Of a stretch of DNA of 12,836 nt, positions 1-7,420 are shown piece by piece. Below the pieces are notes generated by a model that was not told where the DNA came from, did no database searches, and saw nothing but the letters and a program-made list of their open reading frames with translations. A program made the translations under genes and the position numbers. Numbering within the stretch: position 1 is the stretch's first letter; each line of letters opens with the position of its first letter. The stretch is from Oligoflexaceae bacterium (GTDB lineage Bacteria > Bdellovibrionota_B > Oligoflexia > Oligoflexales > Oligoflexaceae): contig CANJJY010000083.1 of the NCBI GenBank assembly GCA_947474445.1, forward strand, positions 1 to 12,836, in the 5' to 3' direction.

Positions 1-393
1 ATCCCCCATCATTTTCTCCGCGCAAAAACTGTTATGCGTACGGCACAGCAACCTAGCAGGCTTTATTATGGGACAAGCCGAGCGCCTCGGTGCAATAGGC
101 GTAGAGGGAGGAGTATCCTTCCAGCGCATAGATCTTGCGCGCTTCGATGACGATCAAATGGCGGTCATAAAGTGGGCAATAAGATAATTTGCAGAAGTTT
201 AGAAAGCGTACTCAAATCTTAGGGAGGGATCGCTGTTAGGAAGCTGAGAAAATCTTTGGAGCATTTCGCTCCCTGGGGATAATGAAGGCAAACACTTTGT
301 TACTGCTTTATTCATTCTGGGCCAGATTTCAGCCCCCTGTAGAAGCCTGCCGCACAAGACGTGAGGCAGCCCTCGAGGAAAAGGGACGGCCGC
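1..393. other. Gene-poor left edge
   Basis: Apart from the HNH-type remnant at 53-181, I see no convincing gene here. Small inverted repeats are present: GGAGC/GCTCC around 259-273, and an imperfect CTGCC.CAC/GTG.GGCAG stem around 346-368. The second lies just downstream of the stop of the minus-strand metallopeptidase gene. It has no following T-run on that strand, so I do not call it a terminator with confidence. Confidence 0.5.
53..181 (-). pseudogene. Remnant of an HNH-endonuclease-type protein, N-terminal domain
   Basis: Reading the minus strand up to a TAG at 53-55 gives a peptide containing IEARKIYALEGYSSLYAYC followed by TEALGLS. This matches the helical N-terminal domain that precedes the HNH nuclease in many delta/oligoflexal HNH-family proteins (pattern: E-x-R-x-x-Y...GYSSL..YC...LG.S). 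The expected continuation (a basic, Ala/Tyr-rich stretch and then the nuclease domain) is missing: the frame ends four residues later. Upstream the same frame is closed by a TGA at 212-214 and has no good start. A small ORF in another frame (315 down to 199, ATG start) might be the displaced N-terminus, but the match is weak. I read this as a decayed gene copy. Recognition is by motif memory, not by a search. Confidence 0.55.
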
Positions 394-1521
394 TTAGGGC
401 ACACAGCCCGTCGTCACGAGATCGGGCGACCACTTCCCTGCCCATTCCGGGCTGATCACGCTCGCGGCTAACAGCTTCTGGCGCAGACCAGCCGCATATT
501 TAACCACCATGGGGGCGTGACCGGGCACAGGCTTGAGCGGTTCATCGAGATCGTCGTCTTCATAGCGGACGAAGGCTCCGTCGGTGCAAGCACCTGACTC
601 GAGCAGATAGGCCTGGACCTCGTTGTAGAACATATAAACCTGCTTGGGCGAAGGCGGTTTACCGTCGGTATTTTCTACGGCGTAACCCTTCTGCGAAAGC
701 TTTTTCTTTAGCGCCTTCACATCGGGGGGCGGCGCGGCATCGATGTAAGTCTTGACGATCTTCTGCATAGGCGCGCTGTGAAAATAGAGCGAATGAAAAA
801 TTTCGTGGCCCAAGGTCGCTTTCAGCACGGCTGCTGCATCGGTGGATTCATCTTTGGAAGGGAGAAAAACGCCGAGAAAGATCGAGGTGGGTTTGCCGCG
901 GGTCTTATCGAGTTTGGCTCGGATGTATCTATCGAAAAATTCAGTTTCCATTTTGATGCCGATAGTCGGGCTTTTTGCCCGGCGATCGAGATGCTTTTTG
1001 GTGGCTGTCATATATTTCTCGAGATCCTGCGATTCGAGATTGTGGCCGAGAGAGCCATTGGTTTTTTGCGCATCGACCCATTTTTCATCGGTGTAGCCAG
1101 GCGTTTCATCGACCGTTTCAAAATCTTCGATAAAGGTGCTGAGGCGATTCAAAGCGACGTTCATCGTAAACTGGGAATTAAAGAGACAGATGAAGGTTCC
1201 GCGCTTGCTCGCTTCGGCTCGGATCGCCGGTTCATTGCCGGGATAGGCGACTTCCGCACAGGCGACGCGCGCCAGCGCCAGATCTTGCGTCCCTGGTTTT
1301 CTTGCGGCCTCAGCGGCCTGTATATCGCCGAGTACCAACTGGATCGCTTCATCCAGTTCATGATCATTGGGGAACTGACAGATCTTGATGGATTGCCCTT
1401 CGCACAAAGCCTTGGGGCCCGACCCGGCCGTCTGAACTTCGCTTCCGGGTACTTGGCGAGCGGCCTTGCAGCCGACTGTCGCCGCAACGAGTAAAAGGGA
1501 ATAGGCAAGCTTCAGTCTCAC
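394..1521 (-). CDS. Putative zinc-metallopeptidase lipoprotein (HExxH)
   Basis: A 375-residue exported protein. Residues 1-18 form a short lipoprotein signal peptide ending in ATVGC (Cys18, followed by Lys). The mature part contains HEIFH at 239-243, preceded by hydrophobic residues and followed by SLYFH. This is a good HExxH zinc-peptidase signature with the Glu as catalytic base. NEVQAYLLE at 300-308 supplies a downstream Glu (301 or 308) at a distance typical of the third zinc ligand in gluzincin-type enzymes. The rest is not recognised as a named family. Six further cysteines (40, 48, 88, 112, 312, 373) could form disulfides in the periplasm. The start is a GTG at 1521 with GAGG eight bases upstream; the in-frame sequence further upstream offers no better start. 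It is divergent from the cytochrome-like lipoprotein at 1933. Lipoprotein: fairly sure. Peptidase activity: inferred from the motif. Confidence 0.75.
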   Translation of the reverse strand: MRLKLAYSLLLVAATVGCKAARQVPGSEVQTAGSGPKALCEGQSIKICQFPNDHELDEAIQLVLGDIQAAEAARKPGTQDLALARVACAEVAYPGNEPAIRAEASKRGTFICLFNSQFTMNVALNRLSTFIEDFETVDETPGYTDEKWVDAQKTNGSLGHNLESQDLEKYMTATKKHLDRRAKSPTIGIKMETEFFDRYIRAKLDKTRGKPTSIFLGVFLPSKDESTDAAAVLKATLGHEIFHSLYFHSAPMQKIVKTYIDAAPPPDVKALKKKLSQKGYAVENTDGKPPSPKQVYMFYNEVQAYLLESGACTDGAFVRYEDDDLDEPLKPVPGHAPMVVKYAAGLRQKLLAASVISPEWAGKWSPDLVTTGCVP

Positions 1522-1932
1522 GGCTATGACCTCATAAAAAGGAAAATGATGACCATAGAGATAGTTTAGAGGAACGGAATCGGTATACAGAAGGGGCGGA
1601 TTCTGCCCACAACCACCGAGGGCCTTTTATCGATCTCGCTTTCATCCTATCCCCTCAAAAGGATGAGATATTTTCCGAATCAGCGGAAATTTGGGGTCTT
1701 TTCGCGGCACTTTTTTTCGGTCACCCCGCCCTTGTTCAAAGCTTCTCGCCGCTTAGCGGGGCCCCCTCGCAGCTCTGAAAGCTGCAATCTGTTGGCGGCT
1801 GTATCGCATCGACTGTAAACCCCTATTTTTTTCAACCTTCCCTCTTGGGCACCAACTTGCAGATAACAGCCTGACCCCAAGCAGCAAACTGAGAATACGT
1901 GCATGCAGACGCAGCCAGGAGATTTCCCCATC
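1522..1932. other. Divergent intergenic region, no gene
   Basis: About 410 bases between two divergent lipoprotein genes, so it should hold both promoters. Short ORFs here lack ribosome sites and recognisable protein features. Visible structure: a hairpin GCAGCT-CTGAA-AGCTGC at about 1770-1786, and TCATCC/GGATGA arms at about 1644-1668. TTGGCG with TGTAAA 16 bases downstream (about 1792-1819, plus strand) is a weak sigma70-like candidate for the 1933 gene. I could not settle on a promoter for the minus-strand gene. Confidence 0.4.
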
Positions 1933-3291
1933 ATGAAGCGCTTCACACGGATGCTTTTGACCATCATGATCTTCAGTTCGATTCAGGTTTCCTGTAAACA
2001 TCCGCCTAAAAAAATCTCTTTGACGGCCACGCAGAATCTTATGAGGAGCGGCGGCGATGAAAATGGGACCGAGGTGCCTTTCCCGGCGGAAGTATCTTTG
2101 AGTTCATTTCGACAGAACATCTACGAGCCGCTCCTCAAGCCCTACTGCCGCAGCTGTCACAGCGAAACCTTCGTTAGTGATCCCATCGCAGTCGCCCACA
2201 GTAACTTTCTCACTCGGATGGAGCTCAACAAGTTTTCGAACACCAGCGAGACCTTGCTGGTCGATAAGCTTCGACACAATCACAACTGCTGGCTCGATAC
2301 CGGAGCCAAGTGCGCGAGCGCGATGAGTGACGCCATCGATCTTTGGCTGGCTGATTTGCTGAAGGCTGGCTACAAACCGAGTCCCGAGCTCTTTGCTATC
2401 CAGACGGCTGAAATACCCTTTTTCGGCGGCCAGGCGATCGATATTCCCATCGATGACCAGCAGTATGCCGCGGCTTCGGTGGAACAAGCCGTGCTCAAAA
2501 CGCCTTTCATCAAGCTGCCCTTGACCAAAGAAGGTCGCATCAAATCCTATGCCGTCGGGCAAGGAGGATCCAGCTTGGACGAGGAGGCGTCCATATTATT
2601 TGCCGATCCCTCGCAGACGATCACCTTTGAACTGGACGTCAAAACCAGCGGCTCATACTCCGTGTATGCGCGCGTCAACACGCCGAAAAGCGATATGAAT
2701 GGTTTTTTTATCAGCGTCAACGATCAGACTCTCGATTTCCCGACGCCGATCACTGGTGAAGACTCCTGGAAATGGGTCCAACTCACCGAAACCTTGGACG
2801 ATGACACGACGCAGCCGGTTCTCGTCGTCGTCGAAACGCCTGGCAAGGTTCAGATACCCGTCATCTTCAAGGCCAATGGCGCTAAGATCAGCTATCTCGT
2901 CCTCAATCGCAAGGCCGATGAATTCAACGGCGAACAGTTCATCGTCCCATACCGCGAGATTCGCGTTCCCCTGCCGGTAGCCGACAGCTTTCTCATCGCG
3001 ACGGTGTGGGAGCCGATCAGCGCGGGCAAAGACAAGACCTACGTGGGTGTCCGCGACTTGCGCATCGAGTCCCCGCGCCCCCTTCATGTGAAAGGGATTC
3101 ATCCGCTGATCAACGGCGTTTACTACCGAAATCACGGCGCGTACCTGCTGGTCGATACCGTCGCGGGCGGAAGCAGAGAACGAGACAAGCAATTGATCCA
3201 AACGGGAGGATCGCTCTCGACGACGTGGATCGCTGATCTGGCCGTCGATCGCCTGTCTTTTGCTTTTGATGCCTTGGAAGTATCTCCCTAA
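1933..3291 (+). CDS. Lipoprotein with one c-type haem motif and a carbohydrate-binding-like domain
   Basis: A 452-residue protein. The chosen ATG at 1933 has AGGAG ten bases upstream and puts a classic lipoprotein signal at the N-terminus (basic MKRFTR, hydrophobic core, VSC with Cys21 followed by Lys). The ATG at 1903 adds ten residues and lacks a ribosome site. Residues 60-145 resemble the small cytochrome domain of planctomycete/myxobacterial proteins: YEPLLKPYCRSCH with CxxCH at 72-76, then NHNCW and KCASAM. Met96 or Met131 could be the distal ligand, and Cys119/Cys127 may form a disulfide. Residues about 205-325 look like a CBM6/CBM35-type beta sandwich (SGSYSVYARV, then GEDSWKWVQL). The last ~120 residues are beta-rich and unrecognised. 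It is convergent with the 3314-4105 gene, with only 22 bases between stops and no clear terminator. Haem binding and sugar binding are inferred, not shown. Confidence 0.75.
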   Translation: MKRFTRMLLTIMIFSSIQVSCKHPPKKISLTATQNLMRSGGDENGTEVPFPAEVSLSSFRQNIYEPLLKPYCRSCHSETFVSDPIAVAHSNFLTRMELNKFSNTSETLLVDKLRHNHNCWLDTGAKCASAMSDAIDLWLADLLKAGYKPSPELFAIQTAEIPFFGGQAIDIPIDDQQYAAASVEQAVLKTPFIKLPLTKEGRIKSYAVGQGGSSLDEEASILFADPSQTITFELDVKTSGSYSVYARVNTPKSDMNGFFISVNDQTLDFPTPITGEDSWKWVQLTETLDDDTTQPVLVVVETPGKVQIPVIFKANGAKISYLVLNRKADEFNGEQFIVPYREIRVPLPVADSFLIATVWEPISAGKDKTYVGVRDLRIESPRPLHVKGIHPLINGVYYRNHGAYLLVDTVAGGSRERDKQLIQTGGSLSTTWIADLAVDRLSFAFDALEVSP

Positions 3292-3313
3292 GGATTCTTA
3301 TCAGTCGGCGTCC

Positions 3314-4105
3314 TCATTTGAAGAGGAGCACGCAACTGGAGGCTATGCAACAAAAACCGCCGTTGAACTTATTGCAGTTCGCGCAGGAGAAGATGTCACT
3401 ATTTACCGTGCATTGTCCCGATCCTCGGTTCACGCTGGCGTCAGGGAATTCGAGTTCACACTGCGTCGGGTCGGAAAAAAATCCGGAATTCGCTGCACAA
3501 GACGCCTGAAATGGGAAATTGGGACCGAGCAGATCGAGGTTTTCGATCACGGGTTTGACCGCAAGGACCTCGGGAAGGGTCCCGAGCAAACTGCCGGCTG
3601 GACTCGATTCAGTCAGGCGGACGTTTGCGGCGAAGCTGAGCTGACTCGGCAGAACGGCGAGATCAAGGCCCGGAGAAATGCTCAGATGAAACTGGACCAA
3701 GATGGGCCCTGCCGTGGCAACCATGTTTTTGATGATCTTAATTTGGGCGGCCAAAGTACCGAGACCGAGCGTCCAATCGCTCGCATAGGGCCGGACGGGA
3801 TTTTTTGAAGAGTCCGAGACACCGCACTGAAAATCTTTTTCATAGGCATCGGCCGGGCTGGTCTCTGAACAGAACAGAAAATAGCCGGGCACGCCGGGAT
3901 TTGATTCGGAGGGTCGATCGTTATTTTTGGACACTCCCCCATCAGCGGCGGGGTCTGAAGACCTCTGCGCACTCGCTGGTTGGGCGTTGGCCTTCTCCTT
4001 TTGGCCGAAGAAATCCTGTGATTTGCACGCGGGCATAAGAGCGAAGTACAGAGCGACGATGAGTCCGCTCCGGCCTGATAATCTACGGGAATTCAGAAAA
4101 AACAT
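3314..4105 (-). CDS. Cysteine-rich lipoprotein of unknown function
   Basis: A 263-residue protein. The ATG at 4105 is chosen because AAGGA lies seven bases upstream and the product then begins with a short basic segment, a hydrophobic core and LMPAC (Cys27, followed by Lys). The longer reading from a TTG at 4126 would place seven extra residues before the signal and overlap the upstream gene. After the anchor, residues 31-70 are a low-complexity linker rich in Ala, Ser, Asp and Asn. A segment beginning GVPGYFLFC follows, then a hydrophobic beta-rich middle. The C-terminal ~60 residues hold eight cysteines (203, 216, 232, 241, 244, 252, 253, 258), including CANC and FCC. Ten cysteines in the mature domain suggest disulfides or a small metal-bound knot. 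I do not recognise the family. It lies 17 bases after the TPR-like gene on the same strand and is probably co-transcribed with it. Confidence 0.7.
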   Translation of the reverse strand: MFFLNSRRLSGRSGLIVALYFALMPACKSQDFFGQKEKANAQPASAQRSSDPAADGGVSKNNDRPSESNPGVPGYFLFCSETSPADAYEKDFQCGVSDSSKNPVRPYASDWTLGLGTLAAQIKIIKNMVATAGPILVQFHLSISPGLDLAVLPSQLSFAANVRLTESSPAGSLLGTLPEVLAVKPVIENLDLLGPNFPFQASCAANSGFFSDPTQCELEFPDASVNRGSGQCTVNSDIFSCANCNKFNGGFCCIASSCVLLFK

Positions 4106-4122
4106 AGCCTTATCCTTTAGCG

Positions 4123-5277
4123 TCAAAGCAAATGAGGCAGACTGAGAATCGAGGCGACGTCGATGTCGGAGGCGATGCCCAAGACATCTCGCGTACGCCC
4201 ATCACTCAAACGCAGCGAGAGCGTCTGGTATTCGGTCATGGTGAGATGCGCGAGACTCGGGTTCTTGTTCCGCAAGAGCCAACGAGTCAGGACCAGCCAG
4301 CAGAGCAGCTGCTTATCGCCCTTCAAGACGCTGGCTATTTGCTCGATCAAACTCTCTATCTGACTGAGTCGAAGGAAAAAAGGCACCTCGGTATCGTAGG
4401 CTTGCTCGAGCCCGAGGGATATTTTGAAAAAAGAAGGATCCCTCTTGCTCTCTCCCGCCTCATTGCGAAAAATCGATTTAATTTTGGGCAGCTTTTTTTG
4501 CCAGGTGACTTCGGAGAGGGCATAGGCCCAGCAGGCCGCCTCGAGCCGGAACGAGGGCCTATCGTAGGAGCCGCCTTTGCGGGTTTCCCGTTCGAGGCGG
4601 GTGAAATCCTGATTGTGCGCCAAGTCCATGCAGTCCTGTTCCCACTGGAGATCGAGCGCGAGGTCGGGGCTCATATCCTTCGATGCGAGTGCTTCCTGGA
4701 TCAGCGCGCGGCTTTCTTCCTGCCTCATGAGATAGCGGAGCGCCCGCACCTTGCCGATCAGCGCAACATCTTGATGTTCGCGCGTCGATTCATGCTCCAA
4801 AGATTTTTGATAATAGACCAGCGCGGCTTGGCTGTGACCGAGCCGCAGACAGCGGTTGCCCATCGTGAGGTAGTGATAGGCGAGACTCGGCAGATCGCTG
4901 GGCAAGGCGAGCCGCATCGACAGCTGCTGGCGCCAGACGGACGTCCAGACAGAGCCCTCGCGGAACGCGATCTGGCTCCTCAGCATATAGAGTTCAGAAT
5001 AAAGATAAGATAGTTTGGAAGTTTCGGGATTGACGTTATTTTTCTGAAGGATTCCAACCGCCAGGGCATTGATCTGATCGACTTCATCCCGACTCAGCTG
5101 GCCGTAGCGCGAAGCAAAAGAGAGAGCGTTGAGCAGGACGAAGAAAAGTCTTTTTTCCGCCTCGCCCTCGGATGGCTGCGAGAGCCGAAAAATCTCATCT
5201 TTCACAAAAGACAAAAAGCCCGCGCTGCCTTTCGCCTCAAAGGCCCTGACCAGCTCAGCTCTCACGATCGCCTTCAC
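4123..5277 (-). CDS. TPR-like helical repeat protein, cytoplasmic, function unknown
   Basis: At least 384 residues, almost entirely helical, with no signal peptide or membrane segment. Residues about 133-165 (AYHYLTMGNRCLRLG, then AALVYYQKSLEHE) fit one tetratricopeptide repeat with the usual Gly, Ala and Tyr/Phe spacing. The flanking helices probably form more degenerate repeats, so a scaffold or protein-binding role is likely but the partner is unknown. The coordinates use the GTG at 5277, which has only a poorly placed GAAGAG directly before it; a GTG at 5265 is another option. The frame stays open upstream. A near-ideal Shine-Dalgarno (GAGGTGATC, 5326-5318) sits six bases before an in-frame ATC at 5316, which would add 13 plausible residues. 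The true start may therefore be 5316. The cysteine-rich lipoprotein gene follows 17 bases after the stop. Confidence 0.75.
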   Translation of the reverse strand: MKAIVRAELVRAFEAKGSAGFLSFVKDEIFRLSQPSEGEAEKRLFFVLLNALSFASRYGQLSRDEVDQINALAVGILQKNNVNPETSKLSYLYSELYMLRSQIAFREGSVWTSVWRQQLSMRLALPSDLPSLAYHYLTMGNRCLRLGHSQAALVYYQKSLEHESTREHQDVALIGKVRALRYLMRQEESRALIQEALASKDMSPDLALDLQWEQDCMDLAHNQDFTRLERETRKGGSYDRPSFRLEAACWAYALSEVTWQKKLPKIKSIFRNEAGESKRDPSFFKISLGLEQAYDTEVPFFLRLSQIESLIEQIASVLKGDKQLLCWLVLTRWLLRNKNPSLAHLTMTEYQTLSLRLSDGRTRDVLGIASDIDVASILSLPHLL

Positions 5278-5313
5278 CTCTTCGATGTCAGCTTTCGTCC
5301 ATTTGATCCGAGC

Positions 5314-5328
5314 GATAGATCACCTCTC
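5314..5328 (-). promoter_or_regulatory. Strong ribosome binding site facing a non-standard ATC start
   Basis: On the minus strand, GAGAGGTGATCT runs from 5328 to 5317 and contains nine bases (GAGGTGATC) complementary to the 3' end of 16S rRNA. The in-frame codon at ideal distance is ATC (5316-5314), not ATG, GTG or TTG. It opens a frame continuous with the TPR-like protein. Confidence 0.5.
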
Positions 5329-5547
5329 TACTTTCCGGGCTTTTCTTAAGGCTGGATGAACTTGGGAAATTAATACCTAATATCAATAGCTTAAATAAGC
5401 TTAGGAAAAAGTGCAAGCGGCGCGCCTATCCTTGTCGCACCTTCTCCTCGGCAAAGATTTCAATGACTCGTCAATTTAAAGAAGGCATCATAATATTAGA
5501 AACAGATATTCAAGAAAATCCCACGCAATAACCTTGAGGGCAGTGCC
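5317..5547. other. AT-rich divergent promoter region
   Basis: About 230 bases, noticeably richer in A+T than the flanking genes, between the divergent TPR-like and papain-like genes. It contains AGCTTAAATAAGCT (about 5388-5401), a small perfect inverted repeat, and TGACTCGTCA (about 5464-5473). CATAAT at about 5489-5494 resembles a -10 box for the plus-strand gene but lacks a convincing -35 partner. Confidence 0.35.
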
Positions 5548-6759
5548 ATGGAAAGGCTATTAGTTTCCACTATGCGCCGAGGTAGACTTCTTATCCTCGG
5601 ACTTTGTCTCCTGAGCACAGCTTGCAGATCAATGAGCGGCTCCGATGTCGAGGAATCAGAAGAGACGGTCAGCTACAAAACGGGAAACACCGTTCTGATC
5701 ACACCACCGCGCGACCAGGGACCGATTGGGTTTTGCTGGTCGTACGGAACCATGGCTTTGCTCGAAAGTCTTCATCTGACGCGCACGGGTGAATCCATAG
5801 TTTTGAGTCCGGAGGCCTTTGGCTTCTATCACTACGTTAATTTACTCAAGGCCTACTTCGTCAATGAAGAGCAGATCGATAGGTTAATTGTCATGATGAC
5901 GAGGAAGGAAGGCAATCTCGACGCGAACATCATCTACGATCGTGCCGAATATTCGAGTCCTCCTATTTTGCTCAAGGCTTACGGCGTTGTCCCTGAAAGC
6001 GTGTATGTGAAAAAATTTCCCGTTTCGATGACTCGCACCAGTGATGCCGACCTTTTCCATCGCGGTTTGCTGGAGCGCATCAACCTTTTGATCGCGACGA
6101 AAGGCAAAAGCTATCTCGAGACTATGAGCGAAGACGACATTATCAAGGAAGTCATGGTATCCCCTGATCCAAGTGGGTACACGGCGGCTCCGCCCACGTC
6201 TTTTACCTTTAAGGGCAAAACCTATACTCCGCGTTCTTTCCTGAAAGACTATCTTAAGGTCGATCCAAGCGCTCTCACCGTGAAAGTCGTTTACCCCGAA
6301 CTCGAAGAATCGCGTGCCAGCAACGTCGATCAGCTGAGCCTGAGCCAATTCATCAGCTACGTAAATAGGAATCTGGCAGCGGGTATTCCCATGCCTTTCA
6401 GAGTTGATATCGACATCGATCGCTTGAGCCAAGGAGTCTTTACCACCGTCCCCCTTGCCAGTGCTGGAACGCCGCCACCGGCCTTTACCTCAATAGGAGG
6501 TCACCTGATGCTGCTCATCGGTCCGACCCGTCAGCCCCTCGATGCCACTGAAAACCAGGATCGCTTGATCGTCAAAAACAGCTGGGGTTCAAGCCTCGCT
6601 AATCCTAGCCTTTTGCCGAGCGATGGGCTCTACTTGATGGAGATAGGTTACATACGGGAGATGCTGAAAGAAGGCTATTTTTTAGGAGCGTTGATGCCCA
6701 AGGTGATAGGAAAAGCTCCCTTCATCGAAGGCATAGCCCCCTTCAATCGGTCCCAATGA
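5548..6759 (+). CDS. Papain-like (C1 family) cysteine peptidase lipoprotein
   Basis: A 403-residue exported peptidase. The signal peptide ends in LLSTAC (Cys26, followed by Arg), so the enzyme should be membrane-anchored outside the cytoplasm. All C1-family landmarks are present: DQG with the oxyanion Gln57, GFCWSYG with nucleophile Cys63, GGHLMLLIG with His319, and VKNSWG with Asn344. The Cys-to-His gap is about 256 residues and the His-to-Asn gap 25. Papain has roughly 134 and 16, so the layout is closer to the bleomycin-hydrolase/PepC branch (C1B), which is normally cytosolic. The insert between Cys and His (about 90-310) is unrecognised. There is no obvious propeptide: only about 30 residues separate the lipid anchor from the catalytic core. 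The ATG has GAGGG seven bases upstream. It is convergent with the DPBB lipoprotein at 6818. The family call is strong; the substrate is unknown. Confidence 0.88.
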   Translation: MERLLVSTMRRGRLLILGLCLLSTACRSMSGSDVEESEETVSYKTGNTVLITPPRDQGPIGFCWSYGTMALLESLHLTRTGESIVLSPEAFGFYHYVNLLKAYFVNEEQIDRLIVMMTRKEGNLDANIIYDRAEYSSPPILLKAYGVVPESVYVKKFPVSMTRTSDADLFHRGLLERINLLIATKGKSYLETMSEDDIIKEVMVSPDPSGYTAAPPTSFTFKGKTYTPRSFLKDYLKVDPSALTVKVVYPELEESRASNVDQLSLSQFISYVNRNLAAGIPMPFRVDIDIDRLSQGVFTTVPLASAGTPPPAFTSIGGHLMLLIGPTRQPLDATENQDRLIVKNSWGSSLANPSLLPSDGLYLMEIGYIREMLKEGYFLGALMPKVIGKAPFIEGIAPFNRSQ

Positions 6760-6784
6760 AAAAGCTCGGCGGCGGGCCGAGCTT
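6758..6784 (-). terminator. Intrinsic terminator between convergent genes
   Basis: Perfect 9-bp stem AAGCTCGGC / GCCGAGCTT (6762-6770 and 6776-6784) with a five-base loop. On the minus strand it runs straight into a T-run (GCTTTTTC), which fits termination of the DPBB gene. On the plus strand the nearest T-run is 14 bases away, so termination of the peptidase gene by the same hairpin is possible but weaker. Confidence 0.7.
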
Positions 6785-6817
6785 GAGCGATGAAGACAAA
6801 TTTTTTGCCGACAAACC

Positions 6818-7420
6818 TTAGGGTTTAACGGCCGAAATCTCTATGGACACATTCGTGTCACAACCATAAGGGGCATTGGCAGCTGCTTTGCCCGCACACA
6901 TCTGTTTGAGAATACTGACATCCAAATCGGCAACGTTTCCGCTCGCACAGGCTGTGTCCCCTGCTGAGTCGCCATCGGCTCTATCGTGATAGATGCGGTT
7001 AGCGGGGCAAACATCGACGATGTGCACTTCTTTCCAACCGAGATCAGAACAATGTGCCGTGTCCGTACACTTAACCCAAACAGAGGCTCCACAAATCCCT
7101 GCCGCCAAAGCATTGGTTTGACAATCAGGGGGTGACGATGTGCTGCCACCGACGCAGCCAGCAAAGCCGAATTTATCTTTCAAAAACTTTTCACTGAACC
7201 CAGCCCACTGACTGGACGAACCGTAATCTGAGAACTGTCCACATGTCCCTTTACCATTTTGCTCGTTTTGATAGGGAGTCGCCCGCGACATACCCGTGAC
7301 GGTTCCAGCCGAGGGACGCGTCGGACCAGTATTAGCAAGGGAAAGATCCGTGTTAGCACGCCTTACACAGGCGAAGGCTCCGAAACATGCAAAAAAACAG
7401 ACCATAAGTTTGAGGTTCAT
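6818..7420 (-). CDS. Double-psi beta-barrel (expansin/RlpA-like) lipoprotein
   Basis: A 200-residue protein. The ATG at 7420 has AGGA nine bases upstream and opens a lipoprotein-like signal ending in FGAFAC (Cys18). A longer reading from a TTG at 7474 buries that signal and is rejected. Residues about 48-178 show the DPBB pattern seen in expansins, barwin, RlpA and some protease inhibitors: GTCGQ (58-62), LAAGICGASVWVKC (105-118), VHIVDVCPAN (132-141) and ADLDVS (164-169). Asp136 and Asp165/Asp167 sit where the fold's conserved acids occur. The mature domain has ten cysteines, enough for five disulfides. A Ser/Thr/Pro-rich linker (about 22-46) separates it from the anchor. RlpA-type members act on peptidoglycan and expansins bind cell-wall glycans; another DPBB protein inhibits papain. 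Which applies here cannot be told from sequence. It is convergent with the papain-like gene. Confidence 0.72.
   Translation of the reverse strand: MNLKLMVCFFACFGAFACVRRANTDLSLANTGPTRPSAGTVTGMSRATPYQNEQNGKGTCGQFSDYGSSSQWAGFSEKFLKDKFGFAGCVGGSTSSPPDCQTNALAAGICGASVWVKCTDTAHCSDLGWKEVHIVDVCPANRIYHDRADGDSAGDTACASGNVADLDVSILKQMCAGKAAANAPYGCDTNVSIEISAVKP

Noticed and set aside
778..1494. 238-codon plus-strand ORF opposite the HExxH lipoprotein gene
   Set aside because: It is the antisense shadow of a gene with a signal peptide, zinc motif and ribosome site; no family pattern in the translated product.
1680..2001. Two overlapping minus-strand ORFs in the divergent intergenic region
   Set aside because: No ribosome site and no recognisable protein pattern; they run into the start of the plus-strand lipoprotein gene, which has a good ribosome site and signal peptide.
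4132..5013. 293-codon plus-strand ORF opposite the TPR-like gene
   Set aside because: Composition is typical of an antisense frame of a helical protein, with no ribosome site of note and no motif.
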